Positions 9,269 through 18,460 of a DNA stretch of 53,674 nucleotides are shown here, piece by piece. The number at the start of each line of letters is the position of its first letter. Position 1 is the stretch's first letter. The stretch covers positions 1 to 53,674 of the forward strand of contig NZ_JACHTC010000021.1 of assembly GCF_014145635.1 (NCBI RefSeq), in the 5' to 3' direction. Position numbers and translations under genes: made by a program. A model generated the notes under the pieces. The model saw nothing but the letters and a program-made list of their open reading frames with translations, did no database searches and had not been told where the DNA came from. The DNA is from Myroides sp. WP-1. Lineage in GTDB: Bacteria; Bacteroidota; Bacteroidia; Flavobacteriales; Flavobacteriaceae.

Positions 9269-10366
9269 TTAAATCACTGCTGATACGATATAGTATACAA
9301 GCATAGCAATTACTGCAGACACCGGAATGGTTAACACCCATGCCCAAAGTAAGTTGATGGTTACTCCCCAACGTACTGCAGATACACGCTTGGTTACTCC
9401 TACCCCAATAATAGAACCTGTAATGGTATGTGTTGTTGATACAGGAATACCCAAGTGCTCGGTTACATATAAAGCAACTGCACCAGCTGTTTCCGCTGCA
9501 ACTCCTTCTAATGGAGTTACCTTCGTAATCTTACTTCCCATTGTTTTTACGATCTTCCATCCACCAGATAATGTTCCTAAACCGATGAATAAAAACGACG
9601 CTAAAGGAACCCACCACCAGTGTTCTACGAACACTTTGAACGTATCTACTCCTTCGACAAGGTAGTCAGGATCCATATCAACATTAACGTGATAGAAGAT
9701 AACTGCAGCTCCGATAATCCCCATTACTTTTTGTGCGTCATTTCCTCCGTGTCCTAAAGAGAATAAAGCAGAAGAAACTAATTGCAAGCGTTTAAACCAC
9801 TTTTCGCATTTATAGTGGTTTTGATTTCTACAAATCCACATAATTGCTACGGTAATAAAATACGCTAAGATCAATCCCAGTAAGGGTGCTCCAAAAATGA
9901 ATAAGAAAATAGGAATTACTTTTGCGTACACAACAACATCAACTCCTTCAACTGAAAATCCACCTGCGTGTGCAACAGCAGCACCGATGAAACCACCAAT
10001 TAAAGTATGTGAAGAAGAAGAAGGAATTCCCAACTTCCAAGTAGCTAAATTCCAAATAATTGCAGCAATTAAACCAGCAAAAATAACCTCTAAGCTAATA
10101 AAGTTTTCATTGACTGATTTGGCAATAGTATTACCAATTTTAAATTCACCAATAATGTATAGGGAGATAAAATAAGCTGCAAAGTTAAAAGCCGCCGCCC
10201 AAAGCACTGCTTGGAACGGAGTTAAAACACGAGTAGTTACTATCGTCGCAATCGAGTTTGCGGCGTCGTGAAAACCATTGATATAATCAAATCCAAGGGC
10301 TAAAATGATAATGACAATCAGCAATATCCCACTTTGATTACTCAATATTTCTGTAAAAAATTCCAT
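9269..10366 (-). CDS. PiT-family inorganic phosphate permease
   Basis: 365 residues, about ten membrane segments. PiT carriers move phosphate (as metal-phosphate or with a cation) across the inner membrane. The family's internal repeat is visible: GFHDAANSIAT at 31-41 and GHGGNDAQKVMG near 204, and SSSSHTLIGG with VSTTHTITGS as the paired second signatures. It follows the DUF47/PhoU-like gene by 17 bp on the same strand, the common arrangement in which the partner is thought to modulate transport. A terminator follows. Confidence 0.95.
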   Translation of the reverse strand: MEFFTEILSNQSGILLIVIIILALGFDYINGFHDAANSIATIVTTRVLTPFQAVLWAAAFNFAAYFISLYIIGEFKIGNTIAKSVNENFISLEVIFAGLIAAIIWNLATWKLGIPSSSSHTLIGGFIGAAVAHAGGFSVEGVDVVVYAKVIPIFLFIFGAPLLGLILAYFITVAIMWICRNQNHYKCEKWFKRLQLVSSALFSLGHGGNDAQKVMGIIGAAVIFYHVNVDMDPDYLVEGVDTFKVFVEHWWWVPLASFLFIGLGTLSGGWKIVKTMGSKITKVTPLEGVAAETAGAVALYVTEHLGIPVSTTHTITGSIIGVGVTKRVSAVRWGVTINLLWAWVLTIPVSAVIAMLVYYIVSAVI

Positions 10367-10383
10367 ATACTTGCGCTAGAACA

Positions 10384-11028
10384 TTAAGAGTATTTAACGA
10401 TAACAGTTTCCAAAACATTAGCCACGTCTCTACAACTATCTGTAGCCGTTTCTAAAGCCACCATTACCTCTTTGTATTTTATAATTTCGATGGCGTTATT
10501 TTCATTTTCGAAAATATCGGCAACGGCCTTATCAAAAACTTTATCTGCTTTTCTTTCTAAGCGAGAAATGTTTTTACATACAGTCGCTAACTCTTCTAGC
10601 TTTTTTAAATCTTTCAAGTGTAATAGTCCCTTGTGCACTTCACTACAAGCTTCTAAGTTTGCTTCCGTTAATTTGCGCAAAGGTTTTGTAATTTTATCAA
10701 TTTGATACAATCTCATACGAGAAGCAGCATCAGATAAATGGTCCGCTACATCATCCACAGCTGTAATCAAATTGTGAATATCTTCTCTATCAAAAGGAGT
10801 GATAAAGTTCTTTCCTAATTCGATTCTTGTTTTCTGTGCAATCGCTTCGATTTCTACCTTAATTACCTCAACATCTTTAAGTAATTTCTCTCTTTCTTTT
10901 GCTGGTGTGTGCACAGCTTCATTCAGCGTTTCTGATAACTTCTTAAGCTTAATAGCTGCTTGTTCAAATAAAGGATAAAACGTCTTGTCCTTTGGAACTA
11001 AAAATTGAAAAATGTTATTCAATGACAT
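10384..11028 (-). CDS. DUF47 / PhoU-like phosphate transport regulator
   Basis: 214 residues, nearly all helical and charged, of the DUF47 (TIGR00153) PhoU-like family: metal-ligand-like positions in DREDIHNLITAVDDVADHLSDA and a later helix ALETATDSCRDVANVLE. No membrane segment. It is the first gene of the two-gene unit with the PiT permease. DUF47 proteins next to Pit carriers influence phosphate uptake; the mechanism in flavobacteria is not shown by the sequence. Confidence 0.92.
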   Translation of the reverse strand: MSLNNIFQFLVPKDKTFYPLFEQAAIKLKKLSETLNEAVHTPAKEREKLLKDVEVIKVEIEAIAQKTRIELGKNFITPFDREDIHNLITAVDDVADHLSDAASRMRLYQIDKITKPLRKLTEANLEACSEVHKGLLHLKDLKKLEELATVCKNISRLERKADKVFDKAVADIFENENNAIEIIKYKEVMVALETATDSCRDVANVLETVIVKYS

Positions 11029-11056
11029 TATATAAAATATATGTTATAAACAGGGA

Positions 11057-11064
11057 CAAAATTA
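11057..11064 (-). promoter_or_regulatory. Likely -7 element for the DUF47-PiT operon
   Basis: On the minus strand this reads TAATTTTG, an exact TAnnTTTG match, 29 bp before the DUF47 start codon. No good -33 TTG is found at standard spacing. Confidence 0.45.
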
Positions 11065-11291
11065 CGCAATAAAATAAAGCGAATGTTTCCTTAACGTTAA
11101 TTTTTACATCAAAATGAGATTTCTACACGTACAATACTTCTAAAATACGACTATTTCCTGTATTTCAATCACTTATGCAGTTAACATTTGGAAAAAACAA
11201 CCACAATTACTTAACATTAACGTAACATTGGAATAATAAACCAATAACTCTTCTTTCCACAAAAAAATATAAGCAAATAAAAATCAACAAC

Positions 11292-11831
11292 TTATATTTT
11301 TTCCTTTACTTCTGAATTCTTCACAAACCAAAAAGCAATCTTACGACTATTAGAGATCAACATATATCCTATGACTAAATTAAATACACTAACAAACCAA
11401 TAGTTCCCTGTTTGCACATATTCATAAGGATTTTCGACTGCTTGTGCCTTAAACCAATACCAACTATTGCTTAAAAAAGTAGGCAGATGTCCAATTAACA
11501 AGCTCAACCCTATAAAAAACACACCCAATTGTGCAATCATTGAAATGGTAAGTGAAGTTGTTGGAAGAATTGGCGATGAAAATCCTTTTTCAATTTTTAG
11601 TACTTTGACGATTTTTTCGGCATAGGCAAAGAGTAAAATAAACAAAATAAAATTAATTGCAACAGATAACAGAGGTAAATAATTATCGCTTATTACTGTG
11701 TAATCCTTCCCTAAATAGACTAGAAAGGAAGGAATAGTAGTTAGTACAAGTTCTATCGTCATTAAGGTAGCTATCAATTTAATCAATAGCACAAACAAAT
11801 CGCGAATCTTCATTTCATTTTCATTTTTCAA
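11292..11831 (-). CDS. Small integral membrane protein, unknown function
   Basis: 179 residues with about four hydrophobic segments: near 12-35 (LFVLLIKLIATLMTIELVL), 48-68 (LPLLSVAINFILFILLFAYA), 92-116 (SLTISMIAQLGVFFIGLSLL) and 145-162 (FVSVFNLVIGYMLISNS). No motif I recognise. A second start is possible at Met7 (MKIRDLF). It lies alone between the phosphate operon and the carboxylase gene, both more than 180 bp away. Confidence 0.7.
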   Translation of the reverse strand: MKNENEMKIRDLFVLLIKLIATLMTIELVLTTIPSFLVYLGKDYTVISDNYLPLLSVAINFILFILLFAYAEKIVKVLKIEKGFSSPILPTTSLTISMIAQLGVFFIGLSLLIGHLPTFLSNSWYWFKAQAVENPYEYVQTGNYWFVSVFNLVIGYMLISNSRKIAFWFVKNSEVKEKI

Positions 11832-12012
11832 TCAACTAATTTAACAAAAAAACACCGATTTATCTTATCTCTCGTTTTATAGTAGTGCTTCTTCTCTTGT
11901 ATTTTCGTTGATCTATAAGCATTATTGAATAATACATTGATTATTATACCTGTAAATTTTTATTTTGTACTTTAGCGAAAACTAATAATATTATACAACA
12001 ACCTAGATAACT

Positions 12013-13641
12013 ATGGATATTAACTTCAATAAAAACGAAGATCACAACAAGTTATTGCTTTCAGATTTAAAACGAAAACTAGCAAAAGTTAAACTTGGTG
12101 GAGGTGAAAAAAGAATTGAAAAATTACACCAACAAGGAAAAATGACAGCCAGAGAACGCATTGATTATCTATTAGATCCCAAATCTAATAGCATAGAGAT
12201 TGGTGCATTTGCTGGAGATGAGATGTATGAAGAACACGGAGGATGTCCTTCTGCTGGTGTTGTAGTCAAAATAGGTTATATCAAGGGAAAACAGTGTATC
12301 GTTGTAGCCAATGACGCTACTGTAAAAGCAGGTGCATGGTTTCCGATTACTGGAAAGAAAAATTTACGCGCACAAGAAATCGCAATAGAAAATAAACTTC
12401 CCATTATCTATTTGGTAGATAGTGCTGGCGTTTATTTACCACTACAGGATGAGATATTCCCAGACAAGGAACACTTTGGACGAATTTTCAGAAACAACGC
12501 CATTATGAGTAGCATGGGGATTACGCAAATTGCCGCAGTTATGGGTAGTTGTGTTGCTGGTGGTGCTTACTTACCAATTATGAGTGATGAGGCGCTAATC
12601 GTTGATAAAACGGGTAGTATTTTCTTAGCTGGTAGTTACTTAGTAAAGGCGGCTATCGGAGAAAGTATCGACAATGAAACATTGGGTGGTGCAACTACTC
12701 ATTGTGAGATTTCAGGTGTTACAGATTACAAAGCAAAAGACGATAAAGACGCTTTAGATACCATCAAAAATATTGTGGACAAGATTGGCGATTTTGACAA
12801 AGCGGGTTACAACCGAATTGCAGCGAAAAAACCAGTGGCAGATCCAAATGAGATTTACGGTATTTTACCCAAATCACGTGCAGAACAATATGATATGATG
12901 GAAATCATCAAACGCCTCGTTGATGAATCTGAATTTGAAGAATACAAAGCGGGATATGGTCAATCTTTAATCACGGGGTATGCTCGTATTGATGGATGGG
13001 CAGTAGGAATTGTAGCAAACCAACGCAAAGTAGTGAAGACGAAAAAAGGTGAGATGCAATTTGGAGGGGTGATTTACTCAGATTCTGCCGATAAAGCAAC
13101 GCGTTTTATTGCGAACTGTAACCAAAAGAAAATTCCATTGGTATTCTTACAAGATGTAACTGGATTCATGGTAGGGTCTAAGTCAGAACACGGAGGAATT
13201 ATCAAAGATGGAGCAAAAATGGTGAATGCCGTTTCAAACTCTGTTGTTCCGAAGTTTACGGTAGTTGTAGGAAACTCATACGGAGCAGGTAATTATGCGA
13301 TGTGTGGAAAGGCTTATGATCCGCGTTTAATCTTTGCTTGGCCAAGTGCTGAACTTGCTGTAATGGGAGGTGCTCAGGCAGCAAAGGTATTGTTGCAAAT
13401 TGAAGCTTCTTCTTTAAAAGCAAAAGGACAAGAATTATCGGCTGAAGAAGAACAAAAATTATTCGATAAGATTAAAGCGAAATACGACAAACAAGTGTCG
13501 CCTTATTATGCTGCTGCTCGTATTTGGACTGATGCCATCATCGATCCATTAGATACTAGAAAATGGATTTCTATGGGTATCGAAGCGGCGAACCATGCGC
13601 CTATCGAAAAACCATTCAACTTAGGTGTTATTCAAGTATAA
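12013..13641 (+). CDS. Acyl-CoA carboxylase beta subunit, methylcrotonyl-CoA carboxylase-like
   Basis: 542 residues. It is the carboxyltransferase subunit of a biotin-dependent acyl-CoA carboxylase. Both crotonase-like halves are present: the N half with NDATVKAGAWFP, KKNLRAQEIA, LVDSAGVYLPLQ and MGSCVAGGAYLP, and the C half with LQDVTGFMVGSKSEHGGIIKDGA and VVVGNSYGAGNYAM. The wording of the N half is closer to 3-methylcrotonyl-CoA carboxylase than to propionyl-CoA carboxylase, pointing to leucine breakdown, but substrate specificity is not certain. No biotin carboxylase or biotin carrier gene is in the window, so its partner is encoded elsewhere. A strong terminator follows. Confidence 0.92.
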   Translation: MDINFNKNEDHNKLLLSDLKRKLAKVKLGGGEKRIEKLHQQGKMTARERIDYLLDPKSNSIEIGAFAGDEMYEEHGGCPSAGVVVKIGYIKGKQCIVVANDATVKAGAWFPITGKKNLRAQEIAIENKLPIIYLVDSAGVYLPLQDEIFPDKEHFGRIFRNNAIMSSMGITQIAAVMGSCVAGGAYLPIMSDEALIVDKTGSIFLAGSYLVKAAIGESIDNETLGGATTHCEISGVTDYKAKDDKDALDTIKNIVDKIGDFDKAGYNRIAAKKPVADPNEIYGILPKSRAEQYDMMEIIKRLVDESEFEEYKAGYGQSLITGYARIDGWAVGIVANQRKVVKTKKGEMQFGGVIYSDSADKATRFIANCNQKKIPLVFLQDVTGFMVGSKSEHGGIIKDGAKMVNAVSNSVVPKFTVVVGNSYGAGNYAMCGKAYDPRLIFAWPSAELAVMGGAQAAKVLLQIEASSLKAKGQELSAEEEQKLFDKIKAKYDKQVSPYYAAARIWTDAIIDPLDTRKWISMGIEAANHAPIEKPFNLGVIQV

Positions 13642-13643
13642 AT

Positions 13644-13677
13644 AAAAAAACGGCAATTGAAAAATTGCCGTTTTTTT
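13644..13677 (+). terminator. Terminator of the carboxylase gene
   Basis: CGGCAATT-GAAA-AATTGCCG with an A run before and seven Ts after; it could work in both directions. Confidence 0.95.
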
Positions 13678-13739
13678 ATGGTTATCAGTGAGCTGTTAGC
13701 TCCATAACTCTTAACTCATCACCAATAACTCATCACTCA

Positions 13740-14039
13740 TCACCGATAACTATTTTTCAATCCTTCATCTGAACTAAATTCACGCAAAAAATCTTCCAAT
13801 TCTTTTAAATCCAATTTTTCAATTTCCCTTCTATTTTTGGGATCATTGTAATCATAAGGAACTTGTCTATCCTCACTCCACCCATAGTTTGAAAATATAC
13901 GCTGCATTTCTTTTACCTTTACCTGATAGGCATCTACCGAAAGTTGATCCTGTTTAGTAGGTAGATCTTTTTCATCTTCTCTACTACAGCCTAGTATAAA
14001 AAGAAGACCTAAACACAAAAGGACACTGTTCTTTTTCAT
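13740..14039 (-). CDS. Short lipoprotein, truncated copy of the upstream gene
   Basis: 99 residues with a lipoprotein signal peptide and lipobox FILGC (Cys18) followed by SREDEKD, an acidic stretch that may favour surface export in flavobacteria (inference). Residues 5-95 match those of the next upstream gene (14127-14828) almost exactly, then it ends after GLKNSYR where the longer protein continues for about 135 residues. It is either a truncated duplicate or a pseudogene. Function unknown. Short AT-rich direct repeats (variants of AACTCATCACC) lie just past its stop at 13700-13745. Confidence 0.65.
   Translation of the reverse strand: MKKNSVLLCLGLLFILGCSREDEKDLPTKQDQLSVDAYQVKVKEMQRIFSNYGWSEDRQVPYDYNDPKNRREIEKLDLKELEDFLREFSSDEGLKNSYR
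13762..14018. repeat. 257-bp direct repeat, copy 1
   Basis: Matches 14551-14807 at an offset of 789 bp with two mismatches that I can count. The match starts inside the coding region near GLKN and ends within the signal peptide codons, so the duplicated block is internal to the gene. Confidence 0.93.
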
Positions 14040-14126
14040 ATCATTTAAATTTAAAAATCACACACTACTTGATGCTTTTACAATCTTAACTACTCAGGTT
14101 CTATAACGTACCTATACGAAGAGAAA

Positions 14127-14828
14127 CTAGATTCTAAAACTTTCAACACTTCCAGAGCCATTGCGATTAAACCGAGCATACATCGTAGCAGTAGCAGTCT
14201 GACCATAAGCTTTCACTTTACAATCTACGTTAATTCCTCCTTTATGATCGTAATAATCTTGATTGGCGTTGGGATAAAAAGGTATAATATTATGTCCGTT
14301 AACTTGTACGAAACTCACATTGGCATTGTTATATGTTGCACTAGCACTACTGAAGGTTATTACTTCGTTGTCCTTAATTGAAAAGTTGACTAAAGAAGTA
14401 GAAGATCCAATAACTGAGCTACTATGGCTACCTGAAACAGAATAAGAATTTACTGCCTTTGTTGTCCAATCTACCTTACCTAAAGGATTGCTTTCTTTCG
14501 GCTCTTGTGCTGATTTTTCTAGATTTAATTGCTCATCCAAATTTTTAAGCCCTTCATCTGAACTAAATTCACGCAAAAAATCTTCCAATTCTTTTAAATC
14601 CAATTTTTCAATTTCCCTTCTATTTCTGGGATCATTGTAATCATAAGGAACTTGTCTATCCTCACTCCACCCATAGTTTGAAAATATACGCTGCATTTCT
14701 TTTACCTTTACCTGATAGGCATCTACCGAAAGTTGATCCTGTTTAGTAGGTAGATCTTTTTCATCTTCTCTACTACAACCTAGTATAAAAAGAAGACCTA
14801 AACACAATAAAACACTAATTTTTCTCAT
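14127..14828 (-). CDS. Lipoprotein of unknown function
   Basis: 233 residues. Signal peptide with lipobox FILGC (Cys18). Residues about 25-100 are charged and helical and shared with the short copy downstream. From about 120 a beta-rich, serine-rich C-terminal part follows (VSGSHSSSVIGSSTSLVNF, YAQTATATMYARFNRNGSG-like wording), with no domain I recognise. It is transcribed toward its truncated copy 87 bp away. The neighbouring toxin locus also encodes lipoproteins, but nothing links this one to it in sequence. Confidence 0.75.
   Translation of the reverse strand: MRKISVLLCLGLLFILGCSREDEKDLPTKQDQLSVDAYQVKVKEMQRIFSNYGWSEDRQVPYDYNDPRNRREIEKLDLKELEDFLREFSSDEGLKNLDEQLNLEKSAQEPKESNPLGKVDWTTKAVNSYSVSGSHSSSVIGSSTSLVNFSIKDNEVITFSSASATYNNANVSFVQVNGHNIIPFYPNANQDYYDHKGGINVDCKVKAYGQTATATMYARFNRNGSGSVESFRI
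14551..14807. repeat. 257-bp direct repeat, copy 2
   Basis: Second copy of the block at 13762-14018, inside the full-length lipoprotein gene. Near-identity at the DNA level, including third codon positions, means the duplication is recent. Confidence 0.93.
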
Positions 14829-15022
14829 GACATAAATATTTAAATTACTATATGTATGAGATTTTCAAAAGACGTTCCAACTTTTTCACTCTTATTTCAC
14901 AAGTATTCGCAGGAAGTCAAAAAATAGGAATTTTATACAAAAAAAGAGAAAAGTAGATTCGTTAACTGTTCGTTGTTCGTTGTTTTAAAGAAAATATGCT
15001 CAACTGTATTTAGGGATGTTCA

Positions 15023-15043
15023 AACCGTTAACTGTTAACGGTT
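15023..15043. other. 21-bp palindrome after the YeiH gene
   Basis: AACCGTTAAC, T, GTTAACGGTT: perfect 10-bp arms around one base, 5 bp past the yeiH-like stop on the minus strand. No T run on either side, so it may be a weak terminator or a protein-binding site. A partial version (GTTAACTGTTCGTTGTTCG) lies at about 14960. Confidence 0.6.
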
Positions 15044-15048
15044 CATCT

Positions 15049-15990
15049 CTACAGATACAAAATATAAAGCAGGGAACTCACCGAAATAAACACCCACAAC
15101 AACACACCTTCAATAAAGGGTTTTGCGCCTACATTTTTCACGGTTCTATAGGATAATGAGGTTCCGATTAAAAAAAGGGTTAACGTCAATGCAGCTTTAG
15201 ATAATTCGACAATATAAGGACCTAAAGGCTGAATAAAAGGAATATAAGAATTAGCTAACATGGCTAGGATAAACAACCCAATGAAATAGGGAATTTTCAC
15301 CTTTGATCCTTTGTTTTTGAAAAGCATCGTTGATAAAAAGGCAACTGGAATTACCCATAAAGCACGAGCTAGTTTTACGGTTGTAGCGACTTCTAAGGCT
15401 TCATCTCCGTATTTTGCAGCTGCTCCTACTACGGAACTAGTGTCGTGAATAGCAATAGCTGACCAAAGTCCAAAATCAACCTGACTCAAACCTAGTGCAT
15501 GTCCTATCGGTGGAAAAATAATTAAGGCGATGGAATTCAAAACAAAAACGATCCCCAAGGCTACGGATATTTGTTTTTCATCTGCATCAATCACCGGTGA
15601 TACAGCGGCAATGGCACTTCCACCACAAATAGCAGTTCCTGAAGAAATCAAATAGGATATTTTCTTGTCTATTTTTAAGATTTTACCCAATGCAAAGCCC
15701 AATACAAGGGTTAAAAAGATGGAAAAAATGGTCAAGACAAATCCATCTTTTCCCGCTGCTAATGCACTGTAAACGTTCATTCCAAATCCCAAACCTACTA
15801 CGGCTACTTTCAGCAGTAATCCCGTAGCTTTTTTGGTTTGCTTTCCGTAAGGATTTTCGAAAATTTGAGCGTATATAATTCCCAAAACCAAAGCCGTAGC
15901 GGAAGAGATGAAGGGAAATAAACTCAAAATAGCTAAACCAATTAATATAATTTTACTACCTAATGCTGTATTGCTATTTTGTACTGTCAT
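15049..15990 (-). CDS. YeiH-type putative sulfate exporter family membrane protein
   Basis: 313 residues, about ten membrane segments, of the YeiH/PSE (UPF0324) family. Typical wording: LGFGMNVYSALAAGKDG, SSGTAICGGSAIAAVSPVI, WSAIAIHDTSSVVGAAAKYG and a late LIGTSLSYRTVKNVGAKP. Family members are predicted to export sulfate or a related sulfur compound; the substrate is not proven. It lies 71 bp downstream of a LysR gene on the same strand, and yeiH-lysR pairing is common, so that regulator probably controls it. Confidence 0.88.
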   Translation of the reverse strand: MTVQNSNTALGSKIILIGLAILSLFPFISSATALVLGIIYAQIFENPYGKQTKKATGLLLKVAVVGLGFGMNVYSALAAGKDGFVLTIFSIFLTLVLGFALGKILKIDKKISYLISSGTAICGGSAIAAVSPVIDADEKQISVALGIVFVLNSIALIIFPPIGHALGLSQVDFGLWSAIAIHDTSSVVGAAAKYGDEALEVATTVKLARALWVIPVAFLSTMLFKNKGSKVKIPYFIGLFILAMLANSYIPFIQPLGPYIVELSKAALTLTLFLIGTSLSYRTVKNVGAKPFIEGVLLWVFISVSSLLYILYL

Positions 15991-16061
15991 AATTTATGTA
16001 TTTTCAACTCTACAAAGGTCAATCTTCTCAGTAGGCGAAAAAAATACATAATAGTTATCGG

Positions 16062-16958
16062 CTATAACTTTAAGTTATATGATTTAATAAATCGAATAAA
16101 CAATTCTACCAAGGCACTCTCCTGCCCTTGTCGTTGTACAATGCTAAATTTTCGACGAATATCCAGTCCGTTGATGTCCACCACAACTAATTCATTATAT
16201 TTCAATTCTTTGAGAATGGCGTGAATCGAAAGAAAGGCAAAACTATCGGAGTGCTTCAAGTACATCTTAATACTTTCTGTGCTTGAAAAATTCATTTCAT
16301 TACGCAATTGATTGAGCGAGATTCCCACTTGATTCAAATTGCTCTCGATGACATCTAGGGTACCTGATCCGGTTTCTCTTAACAAAAAGGAATAATCTTT
16401 CAATTCGTGTGGTTCAATCAATCCTGTTTTAAACTTCGGATTCTCAGCACGACATACTAGGACAATCTCGTCATCAATGAAATCGATATACTTAATTTGA
16501 GGGTTTTTAGAGCATCCTTCTACAATTCCGACATCAATCGTTTTACTGAGCAATAACTGTTCGATTACGGCTGAATTTTCGGAAAGGATGTCGAGGTGTA
16601 TATCGTGTACTTTTCCTCTAAATTCGGCTAAAAGTGGGGGTAAAACATATTGAGACACAGTAGTACTTGCTCCTATGCGCAAATTGCCTCCCATTTTTGC
16701 ATTTAGCGCCTGCATATCGAACTCTAAATTGCGATAGGTAGAAAAAATATCTTCTGCATAGGTATATAGCAGTTGTCCGGATTCGGTTAAGCGAATTGTA
16801 ATTCCATCGCGTACAAACAGCTTAGTCTGATAGTGAGATTCGATCTCTCGTATATGTTTAGATACAGCGGGTTGGGAAATCAATAGCTCTTTGGCTGCTT
16901 TTGTAAAGCTCTCCCTTTTTGCTACTGTATAAAAAACCTTTAACCGAAAATCAAACAT
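16062..16958 (-). CDS. LysR-family transcriptional regulator
   Basis: 298 residues. N-terminal winged helix (FDFRLKVFYTVAKRESFTKAA, LLISQPAVSKHIREIE, about 1-60) followed by a LysR substrate-binding domain (LRIGASTTVSQYVLPPLLAEF near 93-113). Length is normal. The closest type is CysB/YeiE-like regulators of sulfur or anion genes. It sits directly upstream of the YeiH-type exporter on the same strand, unlike the divergent layout usual for LysR genes, so it may be co-transcribed. Confidence 0.93.
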   Translation of the reverse strand: MFDFRLKVFYTVAKRESFTKAAKELLISQPAVSKHIREIESHYQTKLFVRDGITIRLTESGQLLYTYAEDIFSTYRNLEFDMQALNAKMGGNLRIGASTTVSQYVLPPLLAEFRGKVHDIHLDILSENSAVIEQLLLSKTIDVGIVEGCSKNPQIKYIDFIDDEIVLVCRAENPKFKTGLIEPHELKDYSFLLRETGSGTLDVIESNLNQVGISLNQLRNEMNFSSTESIKMYLKHSDSFAFLSIHAILKELKYNELVVVDINGLDIRRKFSIVQRQGQESALVELFIRFIKSYNLKL

Positions 16959-17140
16959 AGTTTATTTTTTAAAAGACAAAAGATGTTGTTCACTTGTCTG
17001 TAATTAACAAAAATACTTAAAATTTGCTGTATGAGATTTAAAATACAAGGGTTTCGTCATTTAATTCCAATAATGTTGATTTATAGTTGCAGTCTGTGCC
17101 TTCTACATTTCATAAATACTCTCCTCTTCAAACTCATCCT

Positions 17141-17219
17141 AAGCCTAAGGCTTTAGCCGAATTGAACGAAGTTAAATCCGCGCGATCGGGTTTAAGGTGC
17201 AAATCCGCGCCATCGGGGT
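17141..17219. repeat. GC-rich trailer repeat, distal copy of the toxin array
   Basis: Contains GAACGAAGTTAAATCCGCGC, then a hairpin-forming stretch in which GGTTTAAGGTGCAAATCC is followed by GCGCCATCGGGG. It marks the far end of the cassette array, immediately after the last immunity gene. Similar blocks follow every immunity gene in 18.6-26.2 kb. The rest of 16959-17140 shows no gene. Confidence 0.8.
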
Positions 17220-17750
17220 TTATTCTTTGTCAATTACAACTACTTTTTTTGTAGCTCTAAATTCTTTTATTAACCATCTTTCTAAATCTTCACCTTTTTC
17301 ATTTTTTTTATGCAAATTAATAATAGCTGTATCCTCTATGATTCCATCAATATAAAAGATCCCTTTTTTATGAAAACTGATATCTTTCAGTGGAATAATT
17401 TTGTTTGTAACTGCTCCAAAAGTATCTTTCACAATTGTACTCAAATAAGCAACATCATAATCAATACTATCAGATACTAAACTTCTAAATATAACATACC
17501 TATACTTTTCTTCATTTCCAAAATCCGTGGTTATAGTATCGAAAATACTTGTGTAACTGATACTTCCACTATAAGCTTTATTTATATGAACTGTATCAGG
17601 AAATTCTATATTATATTCTATTTCTAACGTTAATGAACTCTGTTTGTTATTTTTTATAATATTACTTTTTTTTGTATTTTTTCCACACGAAAAAAGCATT
17701 AGAAATATACATAATACACCAAATAAACCAATAAAATTATTTTTTATCAT
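17220..17750 (-). CDS. Putative lipoprotein immunity protein, cassette A
   Basis: 176 residues. Signal peptide and lipobox LMLFSC put it in a membrane, likely facing the periplasm. The mature part is charged and beta-rich, with no known domain that I recognise. Its ATG shares a base with the stop of the tip gene (TAATG), so the two are translationally coupled, the usual sign of a toxin-immunity pair. The immunity role is inferred from position and from the same layout in five other cassettes. Confidence 0.65.
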   Translation of the reverse strand: MIKNNFIGLFGVLCIFLMLFSCGKNTKKSNIIKNNKQSSLTLEIEYNIEFPDTVHINKAYSGSISYTSIFDTITTDFGNEEKYRYVIFRSLVSDSIDYDVAYLSTIVKDTFGAVTNKIIPLKDISFHKKGIFYIDGIIEDTAIINLHKKNEKGEDLERWLIKEFRATKKVVVIDKE

Positions 17751-18460
17751 TATTCTTTGTTTTTAAAGCTATTTTTATAACTCTCAAGACTATTTGTCTT
17801 AAAGACTGAATCTAATTTCGCCCAATTTCGTACTGAGTTTTCTTTTCCTCTTACTACTGTTGTATCTACATCTTTACCCTTTATGTATCCATCGGTATAC
17901 CAATCAGGATAAACTGTTTCAAACTTTCGAGTTTTAATTGTAACTAAATCACTTTGGATTATCTCTGTTTTAGGTGTATCCGATCCAATAGCCTTCGCAA
18001 CTTTATCTTTTATATCTTTCCCTTTAGTAACCAATTCTAGTAGATTTTTAATAAATTCAGCACCTTCTTTCATTGTTTTATATGTACTTCCACTAGCATA
18101 ACCTGTTGAATAACTTGCTAAACTAAATGCGAAATCTACATCAATTGATTCTCCTTCTCCTGAGTTTCCTTGTAATAAGGATAAATCCCCACGTGTTCCT
18201 GTTTCACTATAAAAATTGAAGCCTCCTGTACCTAGGTTCCATGGTTTTCCATAATAATATATACTTTTATCTACTCCGTATATTTTTACATTTAATACTT
18301 TCTGCGGTTTTTGTTGTGGTTGTTTTTGAGGATCTCCTTCTCCTGGATTTTGTGCAACCATCCCCGTAGGATCCACTAAATTAATCGGGTTATTGTGTAC
18401 ATAATGATACGGTGTCCATCCTGGGAACTCTTCCGCCAACGGATCCACACTCAACCACAT
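17750..18460 (-). CDS. Orphan RHS toxin tip, cassette A, unknown toxin domain
   Basis: 236 residues. Starts with the RHS core end MWLSVDPLAEEFPGW, then HNNPINLVDPTGM (the DPxG boundary), then a variable tip. The tip has a glutamine/proline-rich link (QKQPQQKPQK) and no motif I recognise; unlike the other tips it has no HExxH. It lacks the secretion signal, SpvB and RHS repeats, so it cannot be exported unless joined to a full RHS gene. A TAG stop lies directly before the ATG, with AAGGAG just upstream. A lipoprotein gene overlaps the end. Confidence 0.78.
   Translation of the reverse strand: MWLSVDPLAEEFPGWTPYHYVHNNPINLVDPTGMVAQNPGEGDPQKQPQQKPQKVLNVKIYGVDKSIYYYGKPWNLGTGGFNFYSETGTRGDLSLLQGNSGEGESIDVDFAFSLASYSTGYASGSTYKTMKEGAEFIKNLLELVTKGKDIKDKVAKAIGSDTPKTEIIQSDLVTIKTRKFETVYPDWYTDGYIKGKDVDTTVVRGKENSVRNWAKLDSVFKTNSLESYKNSFKNKE

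Noticed and set aside
13740..14828. The lipoprotein pair as part of the toxin array
   Set aside because: No RHS junction, no inter-cassette element, and a LysR-YeiH unit lies between it and the array.
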